DNA of 64,000 nucleotides from positions 15,541,161 to 15,605,160 of the forward strand of contig CM070517.1 of NCBI GenBank assembly GCA_036346375.1. The letters are read 5' to 3'. The DNA is from Guadua angustifolia. Lineage: Eukaryota; Streptophyta; Magnoliopsida; Poales; Poaceae. This document shows positions 1 to 10,372 of this stretch, piece after piece. The position numbers and the translations under genes were made by a program. Every line of letters starts with the position of its first letter. Position 1 is the first letter of the stretch. Below the pieces are notes generated by a model, which was not told where the DNA came from, ran no database searches, and saw only the letters and a list, made by a program, of their open reading frames with translations.

Positions 1-618
1 ACATTTTGGCTCTCGATCATAGCTTTAGCACTATCCTCCAGTCGAATAGCCTTGTCGACTAATACTTGCATGTCTTGCATATTGGGAATGTCAAGAGTGG
101 CAAGGAAGTGCGACACTTCTTCATTGAGGTGCTCTCGGAAGAGAGCAACCCTCCTTGCCTCGATGCGTATTTCATCAGTGACATACCGAGCAAGGTAATT
201 GAAGTGGTTGATAAAATCTATGATAGACATGGAGCCTTGCTTGAGGTTGTAAAACTCCCTCTTCTTGATTTCCATAGAGCTCTAGGAAATATGCATGGTG
301 CAGAAGGCGCCCTTGAAGGCCTCCAATGAGGTTACTTGGCCTGATCGGCGAATAACCATGTAACTATCCTACCATGCTGACGGCAACTCCTTGGAGGTAG
401 TACACAGCATATTGCACTTTCTCCTCATCATTGCATCATATGATGTTGAGCTTGCCCTCATTATCACGGAGCCAATCATCAGGGTCCAATGGATCTGCTG
501 ATGTGGAGAAACTTGGCAGGCGACTCAGCTGGAACTCATCCAAGCACGATTGAGGCTGCATGGCTACCATTCCACCGTATGCTGTGGTAGTGTTGAGGTT
601 CTCTGTGTTTTGTACCAT
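1..618 (-). pseudogene. Ty3/gypsy gag (capsid) fragment
   Basis: Read on the minus strand this is the capsid part of a Ty3/gypsy gag. Near its start (about 480-530) it has the family motif DPLDPDDWLRDNEGKL, close to the usual DPLxADDWLRxxExKL. It continues with KVQYAVYYLQG and then MEIKKREFYNLKQGSMS and IIDFINHFNYLARYVTDE, the conserved middle and C-terminal capsid blocks. The frame is broken by at least one stop and shifts near 370 and 270, and it runs off the left edge of the window. Gag packages the element RNA into virus-like particles. No zinc knuckle is present because the gene is cut. The plus-strand frame at 66-329 is only its antisense shadow. Confidence 0.85.
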
Positions 619-963
619 CCCCTCGAGGAGGCGGTTTCCATCATGAGAACTTGCGCCCTAGATGGTGCAGGGGTTAGCTCCTCGCTTTGAGCTTCTTCAT
701 GGCTATGAGCACTTCCTTGCTACGTTACAGGCGTGTGAAGCATAGTGCTTCGTGGGTATGAGACCCTGGGTGCAGCGGGTTAGGGTGAACTAGATTAGAG
801 ACCACACCCTCCAAACCATGGCTTTCGTGGGCAGCACCACTTTTTATGAGCATGTGAACAAATCGGGTCGTTGGCATCCTGTCATACACATGAACGTTGA
901 GCATCGCATGCGTGGTGGATAAGGTATCGACTTGAAATAGAAGTATAATGAAAGTAGGATGGT
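619..963 (-). other. Leader between LTR and gag, no gene
   Basis: On the minus strand this stretch lies between the 964-1860 LTR and the gag fragment, the place of a 5' leader. I see no clean primer-binding site directly after the LTR. Short frames here have no recognisable similarity. Confidence 0.4.
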
Positions 964-1860
964 TGATGCGACACGGTGCCCAATCTTCCGATAGGTATAC
1001 GGTAGTTCGATTAGTGGAGGACTCGACGTAAACGATCTGGACTTCCGATTAGATCCGAACGAAACCTGCAATCGCAACACCACGGCTCTGTTGGTTATCA
1101 ACCATGCCAAGACGTGGTTGACCTACCAGAAGGCTAGTTCCTGCAAGCAAATCGAGAACACGAGCAATAACGAAAAAGAAGCAATCTCAATTGCGAATTG
1201 TATTAAGCACACGAAGTTGGGGTTCCACAAACCGAAGAATGGCGAAACTGCAATGGCAGAATAATCTAAGCAAAACCCATCTATTCTAGTGATGGATACT
1301 GAATATATATGAGGACGAAGGCACGGGAGGTGGCCAAGGGGATGTCCGTGTAGCCCTAGGTCGTACAAGGGCTTTGGGCCCAGTGGAGGTGTCGTAGCAC
1401 CCGAGAAATTCTATTTGTCATATAGTTTTGACGATTCCTATCAATTCAGAAGGAGTTTGAATGTGAAACCACTTTCATTGGAAAGCTCTCACCATGGGCT
1501 TCTTCGTAGAGTCCAAGAAGGCCTTATTTTGGACTTTATATGACCCAGATATGGTCATTTTATTGATGTACTATCCTGAGACTCTGAACTAAAATTGGAG
1601 TCCAACTTGAGCCCGACTTTGACTCCAACTAGACTTGGACTTCGAGGGATGACATCCAGGTAAGAGCATGTGATGTTTCTCCCATATTCCTAAGCGAGAA
1701 GACTTCACAAGAATTTAATAGCAACCTATCCAAGAAATCATGAGCAGCGAGGAGCAAGTTCACCTGGTGGTTTAATTGTCATGCACGTGCTCTTGTAAAT
1801 GGTCCTTGTATATCTTGAGGAGTCATGTTGCACGTATCAGAAGGAGTGATGTCCTCATCA
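964..1860 (-). mobile_element. Gypsy LTR shared by pol and gag pieces
   Basis: On the minus strand the segment starts TGATGAGGACATCACTCC and ends GTGTCGCATCA, so it has TG...CA ends and is about 0.9 kb. It is the same family as the 914-bp solo LTR at 45956-46869: both share the start, a central block (CACGAAGTTGGGG on the plus strand, 1213 versus 46203) and a TATA-like region (ATATATGAGG near 1306 here). The polyprotein frame runs into its first 230 bases. The order on the minus strand is pol end, this LTR, then gag. This is what a tandem element with a shared central LTR would look like. End positions are inferred by comparison with the solo copy. Confidence 0.6.
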
Positions 1861-2262
1861 TTCTCCCCCTCTTGAACTGGAGTCATCCTCGACTCAAGCT
1901 CATCTTCTTCTCCTAAATATGGCTTCAAATCTGAAATGTTAAATATGGGACTAACCCCAAAATCTGCAGGTAGATCTAATTTGTATGGATTGCCATTAAT
2001 TTTCTCAATTATCTTAAACGGACCATCAGCTCTAGGCATCAACTTTGATTTTCTTAATTCTAGAAACCTATCCTTTCTCAAATGCAACAAAACCAAATCA
2101 CCCGGTTCAAATTTTATTTCTTTCCTACCTTTACTGCTAGCAATCCTATACTTATCAGTCATGCACTCTGTATTCTCTTTAGTTGTTTCATGCAACTTAA
2201 GGATAAATTCATCACACTTCTTAGCATCCAAATTAAGTTTTTCAGAAGTGGGCAAAGGTAGT
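1629..2262 (-). pseudogene. Ty3/gypsy integrase C-terminus / end of polyprotein
   Basis: Minus-strand frame from the start of the Tat-type LTR at 2263. It reads LPLPTSEKLNLDAKKCDEF, then FEPGDLVLLHLRKDRF, SKLMPRADGPFKIIEKING and NISDLKPYLGEEDE. These are the conserved C-terminal blocks of gypsy integrase (the GPFKI DNA-binding fold and the tail). It then has QGPFTRARA followed by TGA. The family normally reads RARARQLN here, and the downstream frame does continue QLNHQVNLLL to a stop at 1629, so the TGA looks like a CGA-to-TGA nonsense change. The catalytic core is missing because the Tat-like element was inserted upstream of it. The last 230 bases lie inside the LTR. Confidence 0.85.
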
Positions 2263-2299
2263 TGTCGGCGTTTGCTACTGGGTACCCTCTCGACGACAA

Positions 2300-3725
2300 A
2301 GTCATTCCACGAGGCGGCTCGGCGACGGGCAGGGCGGCGGCGAGCCCCTTGACCAGTGCCGACCAGCGTGGCGCCCGGCGAGCAGTGGGCGAGGACGCTG
2401 CGCCCGATGCCCAAATTTCACGGGCACTGGCGGACGGCGGGTGAGCACGCCCCGCCACCAGGTGCCGGCCACGTGGCGCCAGCGAAAGCAAAGCGGCGAG
2501 ACGCTGCTGCCGACGCCAAATTTCACGTGGCGGCTTTGGCGACGGCGGCGAAAGCACGCCCGCCGGCCAAAGCCGCCCCACGTGGCGCCCGACGCAGTAG
2601 GTGGCGAGACACCTGCCGCCCGGCGCCCGGCCACGTGGCGGCTCGGCGACGGGCGAGCAAGCACGCCCCGCGGACAAAGCCGCCCGAGGCGCCCGGCGAG
2701 CGGCGGCGAGACGCTGCCGCTGGCGCCAGCCCACATGGTGGCTCGGGCGACGGGCGAAGCGAAAGCACGCCCGTCGGCAATCCGCTTCGCGTGGCGCCCG
2801 ACGAGCGAGTGGCGAGACGCCTCTCCGCCGGCGCCAGCCCGTGGTGTCTCGGCGACGGGCGGGGAGCACGCCCCGCCGCCGTGACGCAACACGTGGCGCC
2901 AATGCAGCGGCGGCGAGCGACGCCTGCCGCCGGCGCCAACCACGTGGCGGCTTTGCGACGGGCAAGCGAGCACGCCGTCCGCCGGCCAATGCCGCCCACG
3001 AGGCGCCGGCGAAAGCAAAGCGGCGAGACGCTTCGCCGCTTAGCGCCACCACATGGTGGCTTTGGCGGGCGACGGGCGAAGCGAGAACGCCGTCGGCAAA
3101 GCCGGCCGCGTGGCGCCCGACGAGCAGTGTGGCGAGACGCCGCCGCCGCCGCCAGCCCGTGGTAGCTCGGCGACGGGCGGGGAGCACGCCCCGCCGGCCG
3201 TGACGCAACCACGTGGCGCCAGCAAAGCGGCGCGAGACGCCTGCTCGCCGGCGCCAGCCACGTGGCGGCCGGGCGACGGGCAGCGAAGCACGCTCGCCGC
3301 CAAAGCGCCCACGTGGCGCCGGTGAGCAAAGCGGCGAGACGCTTTGCTCGCCGCGCCAATTTACGTGGCGGCTCGGCGGGCGGGCGGTGAGACGTCCCGC
3401 CGCCAAAGCCGCCGGCGTGGCGCCCGGTGGCAAAGCGGCGAGACGCTCGCCGCTTCGGCGCCACCCCCGTGGCGGCTCGGCGACGGGCGGCGAAGACACC
3501 CCACCGCCTGGTGTCGACCCACGTGGCGCCGGCGGCAGTGGCGAGGCGCCTCGCTTTCGCTCGGCGCCAAATTTACTTGGCGGCTTCGGTGGACGGCGGC
3601 GAGCATGCCCCACCACCCAGTGCCGACCCACGCCGTGCCAGCGAAAGCAGTGGGCGAGGATGCCCCGCCGCCCGCACGCAACCCACGTGGCGTCGGTGAG
3701 CGGGTGGCGAGGACGCCTGCCGCCC
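2300..3725 (+). repeat. GC-rich G-box minisatellite, about 105-bp higher-order unit
   Basis: About 13 degenerate copies of a roughly 105-bp unit made of two halves of roughly 52 bp. One half has the form CCACGTGGCGCC...GCGGCGAGACGC, the other CACGTGGCGGCTCGGCGACGG...AGCACGCC. Exact CACGTG hexamers begin at 2470, 2524, 2579, 2632, 2890, 2941, 3210, 3259, 3310, 3520 and 3684. Others are decayed, for example CACATG near 2733 and 3051. The long overlapping frames in all six phases (up to 490 codons) come from this stop-poor GC-rich sequence and are not genes. Confidence 0.9.
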
Positions 3726-4013
3726 GCCGCAAGGCAAAAGGTGGTGCAGGTAGCTTCACCTCAAGTCTCCTTCCCTATCGCATCGCTCCAGCGGCAGTTG
3801 CGGTGTCGATCTATCAACCGCGAGATTTACGCTACAAGCCCATTCCTCTTCGCCTCACCTACCCTTCAAAAGAGGTCACATACCGGGCGGACCGGGCGAA
3901 GCCATGCGTCGGCATTTAATGAGGCTGGAGGAACGGGACAGCATGGGAAGGGGTAATAAATGTATGAAGATCAGCATGATGACCCCCCTTGTGCCTACTC
4001 TGGTTGGCCTGGA

Positions 4014-4023
4014 CTATATAAGG
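4014..4023 (+). promoter_or_regulatory. LTR TATA box
   Basis: CTATATAAGG lies 290 bases downstream of the G-box array and about 310 bases before the inferred LTR end. It fits the core promoter of the Tat-like LTR. Transcription would start about 30 bases downstream. Confidence 0.65.
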
Positions 4024-4332
4024 GCCTTCTAGTGCATGGGGAAGGGAGGTCAAGGATCAAGAGTTCTGTAGTAGAGCCTAAGGAAGAACTTGTAACCCGA
4101 AAGCTCTGTACTGTACTAGTTTCAAACACTCTTTAAATAATCTAGCAGGAAGTAAGGCTATTACCCAAGGCAAAGGGGGCCTGAACCTGGGTAAAATCTC
4201 TATGTCATCCCTAATTCATATACGCCGGAATTCGCCGCGTGGGAGTCTTTAGGGTTTTCACCCTCTAGGGTTAGCCAACTGCGAAGACGCCCTCCTATCG
4301 AACCAAACCCGGCTCAGAGACTCGGGCTGTCA

Positions 4333-5222
4333 GTGGAATACGCCGGCTGTGGGCGCGCCGATTAGGGGCTAGTGGTTGGTTTTTCTGGCTAACTTCCCGG
4401 CGGACTTCGGGGTCCATGATTTGGAAGTAGGCCCGTGCGTCTGGAGATGGCGGGTTCTCAGCATCAAGGAGCGGCGAGGGTGAGCGGCGCTCAGGGCGTG
4501 TCTGGCAGTCTTGCCGGTCGAAGGACTGTCTCACCCCACCCCTGCAGGGTGGCAGCATGGCTCCGTTGGAAGCGGTGGAGCACCCTATGCGACGTCGGCT
4601 GGCCATGGAGGCAGCCACTCCTGCCCAGAATCTGCACGCGGTTCGTGCCCTTCTGGACCACCCTCCGGTGGAGTTTGCAGAGATTCTCCGGCCACCCCGT
4701 GGCTGTGGGATATCGCCGGTCTCGTGGATGCGGCCCAGCTTCGGGAAGGGCTCCCCAACCGGTCGGGCACCGTCGGTGCCCGTTCGGGGCGCGCTGACGC
4801 TCTCGAGCATCTAGCCGCCTAACGAGCTTGCCCGGCAGCGGCCGAGCCGGCGAAAAACGTCTTGTGCTGTCGGTCCCTGCCTGCAGGGGACCGTGGGGAC
4901 CTTGGGTCGCAGTTGGATGAAAGCCGCCACCAGCGCGGCGATGATCTCCGTGGCCGCCTACCGCGCCACCCGGCCCAAGAGCGCTGCCACGGGAAGCAGG
5001 TAGTCTCTGGCGGTGAGAGTCCCTCTCATGGCTCTCACTCTCGGACCAAGGAGGAGGTGCACTCCTCCGACTCTATAGGGAGCAAGGCCCCGCGCTCCCG
5101 GGAACGGTCTCCGGACCGGGCCCCCGATGAACGGCTGGGCTCCCTCTATGGCGTCAGGTGCTAGGCCTTCTCCCGGCGGCTACGCCACGTGACGTGGCCG
5201 GACAGGTTTCGCCTCGGCGTCC
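4333..5222 (+). other. Tat-like element leader and degraded gag N-terminus
   Basis: This follows the inferred LTR end. The first bases (GTGGAATACGCCGGCTGTGGG) resemble a decayed version of the TGGCGCCGTCTGTGGG primer site of Tat elements. Several overlapping short frames between 4435 and 5164 have GC-rich codon use but no motif I can defend. Some of this is likely the disordered N-terminal part of gag with frameshifts. Confidence 0.35.
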
Positions 5223-5975
5223 ATGGAAAAGTATGACAACACCACCAACCCGGAGGAGTTCCTCTAGATATATACCACGGTGGTGCGAGCGGCTGGTGGG
5301 TCTAAAAAGATCATGGCCAACTACCTCCCGACGGCCTTAATGGGCTCTGCCCGTTCTTGGCTGTTAAACCTCCCTCGAGGGTCGGTACACTCGTGGGAAG
5401 AGTTGTGCGACCTCTTCATCGCCAACTTCCAAGGTTCGTTCGCACAGCTGGACATGGAGGACGACCTCCACGCTCTGGAGCAGGAAAAGGGGGAGTCGCT
5501 GTGCGACTTCATTCGGCAGTTTTGTCACTGCCGCAACACGATCCCCCACATCTCGGAGCAATCGTTCATCATCGCCTTCCGAAGAGGCGTGCGCGACCGC
5601 AAGATGAAGGAGAAGATGGCCACCCGTACCATCGGCACCACCTCCGAGCTTTTCTCCCTCGCACATAAGTGTGCGCGTGTCGCGGAGGCGAGGGGGTCGG
5701 CACCTGGCCCCAAGGGTGGCCAAGGCAAGGACGAAGCCGGGACCTCGAAGGGTTCCGGCCATGCGAGCAAGAAGGCGCGGAAGCGCGAGGCAAGAGAGAC
5801 CAGGCGGGTCTTGGCCGCCGAGCGCGACAACGAGGACCCCACGCCACGGAAGCGCAACCGCCGCAATCGGCGCGACGACCGCCGTGAGCGGCGTGACGAC
5901 CGTCGTGACCGGCGCAATGATCGCCGTGATCGGCGTGATGACCGCCGCGGTTGTGGGAATGACCGCCGCGAATAG
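5223..5975 (+). pseudogene. Tat-lineage gypsy gag (capsid plus basic tail)
   Basis: The frame opens MEKYDNTTNPEEFL, where this gag family normally continues with Q. Here there is a TAG at 5265, a likely CAG-to-TAG change, after which the same frame is open to 5975. Recognisable capsid blocks are ANYLPTALMGSARSWLLNLP, then WEELCDLFIANFQG and ESLCDFIRQFCHCRNTIP. The C-terminus is very basic, with repeated RRDDRRDRR-type hexamers (5865-5965) encoded by a 12- to 24-bp tandem repeat, probably the RNA-binding part. Gag forms the particle that packages element RNA. The protease follows on the same strand in other frames. Confidence 0.8.
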
Positions 5976-6040
5976 AAAGAGGGGAGCTCTATTGCCCGAT
6001 CCATCGGACCAATACTCATGATCTGGACAGCTGTCGGGTC

Positions 6041-6788
6041 GTGGGTAAAATGGTGGAAAAGCGGATCAAGGAACGCTGCCCCGACAACGATCAAGACGAA
6101 GATCCTGCCCCGCTAGCCCTCCAGGAAGCTGATCACGCTGTGGCTTACATCCATGGTGGTTCGTCCACCTTCTCCTCCAACGCCGCCTATAAACGGCTGA
6201 AAAGGAGGTGTGCGCCACAGCGTCGAGCTCAGGGGCGAGTCGGATGCTAAAATGGTTGGAGCAGACCCTCACTTTCAGTCAGGCCGACCACCCTGAGGGC
6301 GCCACCGGCCTGGGGCATCTCCCGGTCGTGGTGTCGCCCACCATTCGGAACGTGCGGCTAGGGCGCGTGCTGGTGGACGGAGGGAGTTCCATCAACCTCC
6401 TGTCCTCTTCGGCATTCCTGGCGCTCCAGATCCCGCAGCAGGATCTGCGCTGACTCTGCCCTTCTTCGGGGTAACCCCAGAGGCTGGCTTAATGCCCTTG
6501 GGTCAGGTATGCCTCCCCGTCACCTTCGGGGAGGAAGACAACTACCGCACCGAGATGGTGGACTTTGAGGTCGCCGACTTCGACCTCCCCTACAATGCCT
6601 TACTCGGCCGACCGACGTTGGCCAAGTTCATGGCGGCGACCCACTATGCTTACATGGTGGTGAAGATGCTGGGGCCCGGCGGCCCCATTGCGATCCGGGT
6701 GGATAAATCCGAGGCCTTGCGCTGCCACAAGTATGCTTGTTGGACTGCCGGTGCCACTGTGTTTCAGTCGGCAGATGCCACTTCCTGA
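6041..6788 (+). pseudogene. Retroviral-type aspartic protease, three frames
   Basis: Continues the Tat-like polyprotein. The frame at 6041-6215 has YIHGGSSTFSSNAAYKRLKRR, the stretch just before the protease in this lineage. The frame at 6208-6453 has the active-site motif VDGGSSINLLSS (Asp codon at 6376). The frame at 6492-6788 has the second protease half, LPVTFGEEDNYRTEMVDFEV and LPYNALLGRPTLAKFM. Three different frames mean at least two frameshifts, and there are stops between them. The protease would cut gag-pol in the particle. Similarity ends near 6790; no reverse transcriptase follows, so the element was truncated where CACTA-A sequence begins. Confidence 0.8.
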
Positions 6789-6819
6789 GCCCTCAGTTCG
6801 GACCTATTGGATTAGGAGT

Positions 6820-7003
6820 GTCGGCTAAAGTCCAGTCGGCAAAAAACTTTACCGACGGATCTTATATTACCGACGGACAGTGTGTCGGCCATAAGGACTT
6901 TTTGCTGACTGACATAATTTTACCGACGAACTTTGCTTTGCCGTCCGATTTTAGTTTTTGCCGACGCACTTGTGTTTCCCGACTTACAATGTGTCGGTAA
7001 TGT
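6820..7003. repeat. CACTA-A left subterminal repeats
   Basis: Many copies of GTCGGC and ACCGACGG in both directions (for example 6829, 6836, 6851, 6868, 6943, 6960, 6991). The same words fill 27320-27580 at the other end. In CACTA elements such arrays bind the second transposase protein and bring the ends together. Confidence 0.7.
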
Positions 7004-7652
7004 CTAGTTGTAACACCCCGACGCCAAACGCGCCACGGATGCTACCAACCTTCTAAACTCCTAAAACCGGCTTAAAATTAAGCCACCGAAATTTTTACAA
7101 AATTTCGGCATGACCTCTCTAGAACTAGGGACATCCACTCGTGAGACAGTAAAATATATGCGCTTATGATATCATTCTAGCGTGTCCTTAGTTAACCAAT
7201 CACACATCCAATAGAAATTAATCAACCCCACCACATAATTATTACAGGACAGGGACTCATTAAACATAACCGCAAACAACTTTTTACAAGAATTTTCTCG
7301 AGCTAGTAATAACATAACTATAAACCAACATGAAGGAACGGTGATGATGCAAACGTGATTGTGCTATGACCCCCACCAATGCATGCCGGTTCAAAGTACC
7401 TACAACAATTCAAACAACAAGCGTGAGTCGATAACTCAGCGAAGTACATCAAAGAATAATTTCATAGTCAATCGCATTTTCCTACTTAAGAGCATAATAA
7501 CCATTCTTACATAAGAACAGCAAGTAGATAAAATAGAAGTGTCAAAATTAATTCTCCAAACCAACCCCGTGCTCGTCTTTGACGGAGTTCACAACTCCAC
7601 GATAAAGAAGTGTAACATATAACCTGAAAACATAAATCATATCTTGCAACCA

Positions 7653-7945
7653 GACATGAAAATACAGAATATGCACAATCCCACACAGACATGAAAATAC
7701 AGAATATGCACAATCCATCACACAGACATGAAAATACAGAATATGCACAATATCCATCACACAAACATGAGAATACAGAATCTGAATAATCCATCACACA
7801 AACATGGAAATACAAAATATGCATAATACATCACACAGACATGAGAATATAGAATCTGGATAATCCATCACACAAACATGGAAATACAAAATATGCATAA
7901 TACATCACACAGACATGAAAATACAGAATCTGAATAATCAATCAC
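7653..7945 (+). repeat. About 40-bp AT-rich minisatellite in solo LTR
   Basis: Seven or so copies of a unit of about 40 bp built on CATCACACAGACATGAAAAT plus ACAGAATATGCACAA. Copies near the two ends differ, with CAAACATGGAAATAC variants alternating with CAGACATGAAAATAC. The corresponding place in the related LTR at 12573-16169 has no such array, so it expanded in this copy or was lost in the other. Confidence 0.85.
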
Positions 7946-9152
7946 ACTTCTACAATCATGTAATGCATTATGCATGCTCACCTGTTTCACTTCATTACTA
8001 AACCCCGACACATATCTCTTTAATCTTTTTGGATGAGGCCACGACTCGATCCAACTCGACACCTTTCCATTTAACTCAAAATCATCGGTATAATGCAATG
8101 CAGATGCAAATAAGCCATACAAAAGAAGAGTCTCATATCCATACATCATAATCAACTCATAAAACATGATCCATCATTGATAATGCAATGCAGATTGCAC
8201 AATTTCCATGCATATGATGCATCATGCATGCTCATCTCCTCTTTTAGCACATACCGGTATGGCCGAGTGCACACCGTCGGTGTGCACCCTCTCATTCCCC
8301 TTCCACCCCGTGGTGGAGGGTGCCTACTCTTCTCGACTCGCCCCATACAACCACGTATATGGGACTACAGGTAGGACTTTCGTGCCCACTACATGTGAGC
8401 ACAGAGGCCCACATCAGAATGGGTCGCCTCTTCCATCATGAATGCACAATGCAATTTACAAGAATGAAATGCAACCCTTCAATCATTGCCACTCACTAAC
8501 ATAGCCATAACCACTCACATAAACCTAGCCAATTCTCACATTCATGAGTTGCCAGCGATACTAGATTAATCCGATTCAACAATAAGACATGACAACCCAT
8601 TACAGTGCTTATGTCATACAATTAAATCATACGGCCACCAAACCACGTTCACCATTATACACTTGCAATTAATTACTCACTTTCCATTTGCTAACTTTCA
8701 TCCACCCTCCTTATTTCCATACATGATCATTCGTACTAGTCTAATCAACCTCATTTACTCGAACAATATACTTACCATAAACAACCTTACTAAGGCCCAT
8801 CTCCAATTAATGTTCATCTACTTAGCAAGAGCAACAATTAAATTAAGGAGCATCACATATGAACACACAACCACGCCAGAAAAACAATACCATTATAATA
8901 AATGAAATAAAAGAACAACATAATGCAATCAATACCCCTCGCTTTATCAAATAAAGCCCCATCATTTGCTCAACTAACATAGAGTACCACTAGTTGTCGG
9001 TCTCACCGATTGATACCGAATTACAAAACAAAACAATAAGGGAATGAAACAACAGGATAACATATATGCCTAGCTATGTGATCACTGACCACATATTATT
9101 CCTTAATGGTACTTTATAAAATTATCCATGTTCCTTGCGTGGTCTAACATAT

Positions 9153-9311
9153 ATGCTTTTGGCATTGTCAGATATTGCATCTCAACAAGGTCATTATGAT
9201 GTCTCTAAGCTAACACTAACTGATATTGCTAATGAGGTATTATGCCCATCATTTGAACACAGAGCTAAAGATCTATCAATGAGTATTGACAAGCATTTTA
9301 ACAGAGTTTAG
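9153..9311 (+). CDS. Isolated 52-codon frame, not recognised
   Basis: An ATG-to-TAG frame antisense to the solo LTR. It contains DIASQQGHYDVSKLTLTDIA and, after a few residues, DLSMSIDKHFNRV. The amino-acid mix looks protein-like, unlike the surrounding AT-rich sequence, and an AT-rich 3'-UTR-like stretch follows. I do not recognise the family. It could be a captured gene fragment in this LTR copy or chance. Confidence 0.2.
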   Translation: MLLALSDIASQQGHYDVSKLTLTDIANEVLCPSFEHRAKDLSMSIDKHFNRV

Positions 9312-10372
9312 AAAATAACCACGATGCATGGCTTTTAAAAGGCCAAAAACAATATACCAGCAATGATGCAGATTTGTTTAACTATTAACCCAAATCTAAG
9401 CCAATGTATATGACCCATTATATTGTGCCCTGCTACTAGACCCTTGTAACAAATGCTCTCTGTTGTCCATAAAAGAGTTTTGTTTTCTCAATAGTTGATT
9501 TCTTCAGTGCTATCAGCAGGAACCAGAGATGTTTCCTTTATCTACTATTGGAATAAAATTCCATGATTCATAACTCTGTAAAGCCTAACGCTTATACACA
9601 AATATACCTTCAGTATTGTGATGATATTGTAGAATAGAAGATTTCCCCTTCTCTTGAAAATTTGTTTTGAACAAATCGATTCATTCAGTTAGTGAAAGCT
9701 ACATACCTCAACCCCTCATTCAGCTAGTAAATACAAGATTCATACCTCATTCAACTACATGCCTCAACGTACATACCTCAACCTACATACCTCAACCTCA
9801 AGATTCATACCTCATTCAGCTAGCAAGATCAAGAACCAATAGGTTTTGCTCAAATCTGGAAAGCACAAGAACCTCACCACAAGAAGGCAAGAGAAGAGGG
9901 CAATTGGAGGTGGCGCCGAGACTGGAGGAACCGGAGGCGGCACCGTCAGCTGGAGGAGGGGCACCGCCGACCGGAGGGGCCGCCCGCCGCTGGAGAAGGG
10001 AAGGCGCCACTTCCGGCTGCTGCTGCTGCTATTCGGGAGGAGGGCGCCGGCCGGGGATGGCGAGCTCGGGGCGGCCAGGAGGCGTCGACCAGGAGGGAGG
10101 AGCACGGAGGCGCTCCGGCAGGGCTGCAGTGCGGCAGGCGCCGAGCAGGTGGTGGCGCGGCCGGGAGGAGAGGAGGACAGGAGGGCTGGCTGAGCTGGCC
10201 GCCGACGGAAAAAAAAAAGAAAGGAGGCGGTGGGGGTGTGAGCCTACTGGGAAAAATGGGAGGAGCTAGGTTAGAGTCCTCTCACCACTTGGGCCAACAC
10301 AAGCCAAAAGCGGCCCACACAGCCCAAGCACAGCCTAAGAAAATTCAAACTTAACTGGAATATTACACTAGT

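Larger units (their letters stand above)
2263..4332 (+). mobile_element. 5' LTR of Tat-like gypsy element (inferred)
   Basis: The interrupted minus-strand integrase gene stops matching at 2262, and the next bases are TGTCGGCG, an LTR-like start. Downstream come a TATA box at 4014, a transcript-like region, and GGCTGTCA at 4325-4332, followed by a degraded primer-site-like stretch and then gag on the same strand. This fits a roughly 2.07-kb 5' LTR whose upstream half is the GC-rich array at 2300-3725. The matching 3' LTR is outside the window or lost, so neither the end points nor the target duplication can be checked. The five bases before it are GTAGT. Confidence 0.55.
7009..10367 (-). mobile_element. 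Solo LTR, gypsy-like, minus orientation
   Basis: Plus-strand ends are TGTAACACCCC and ATTACA, flanked by a perfect 5-bp duplication CTAGT at 7004-7008 and 10368-10372. Orientation is set by its relative at 12573-16169, which matches it in inverted orientation. One clear shared block is 8227-8440 against 14730-14960, both containing ACATACCGGTATGGCCGAGT or its complement. Read on the minus strand it starts TGTAATATTCC, has a GC-rich segment near 10200-9890, and ends GGGGTGTTACA. No internal region or second LTR is present, so it is a recombined solo LTR inside CACTA-A. Confidence 0.85.

Noticed and set aside
2159..3631. Frames of up to 490 codons across the GC-rich array, open in several phases
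   Set aside because: All frames are open because the repeat is GC-rich and poor in stop codons. The products are arginine/proline/alanine repeats with no domain.
7653..7945. CRISPR-like array
   Set aside because: Repeats are contiguous, degenerate and without unique spacers, in a plant LTR.
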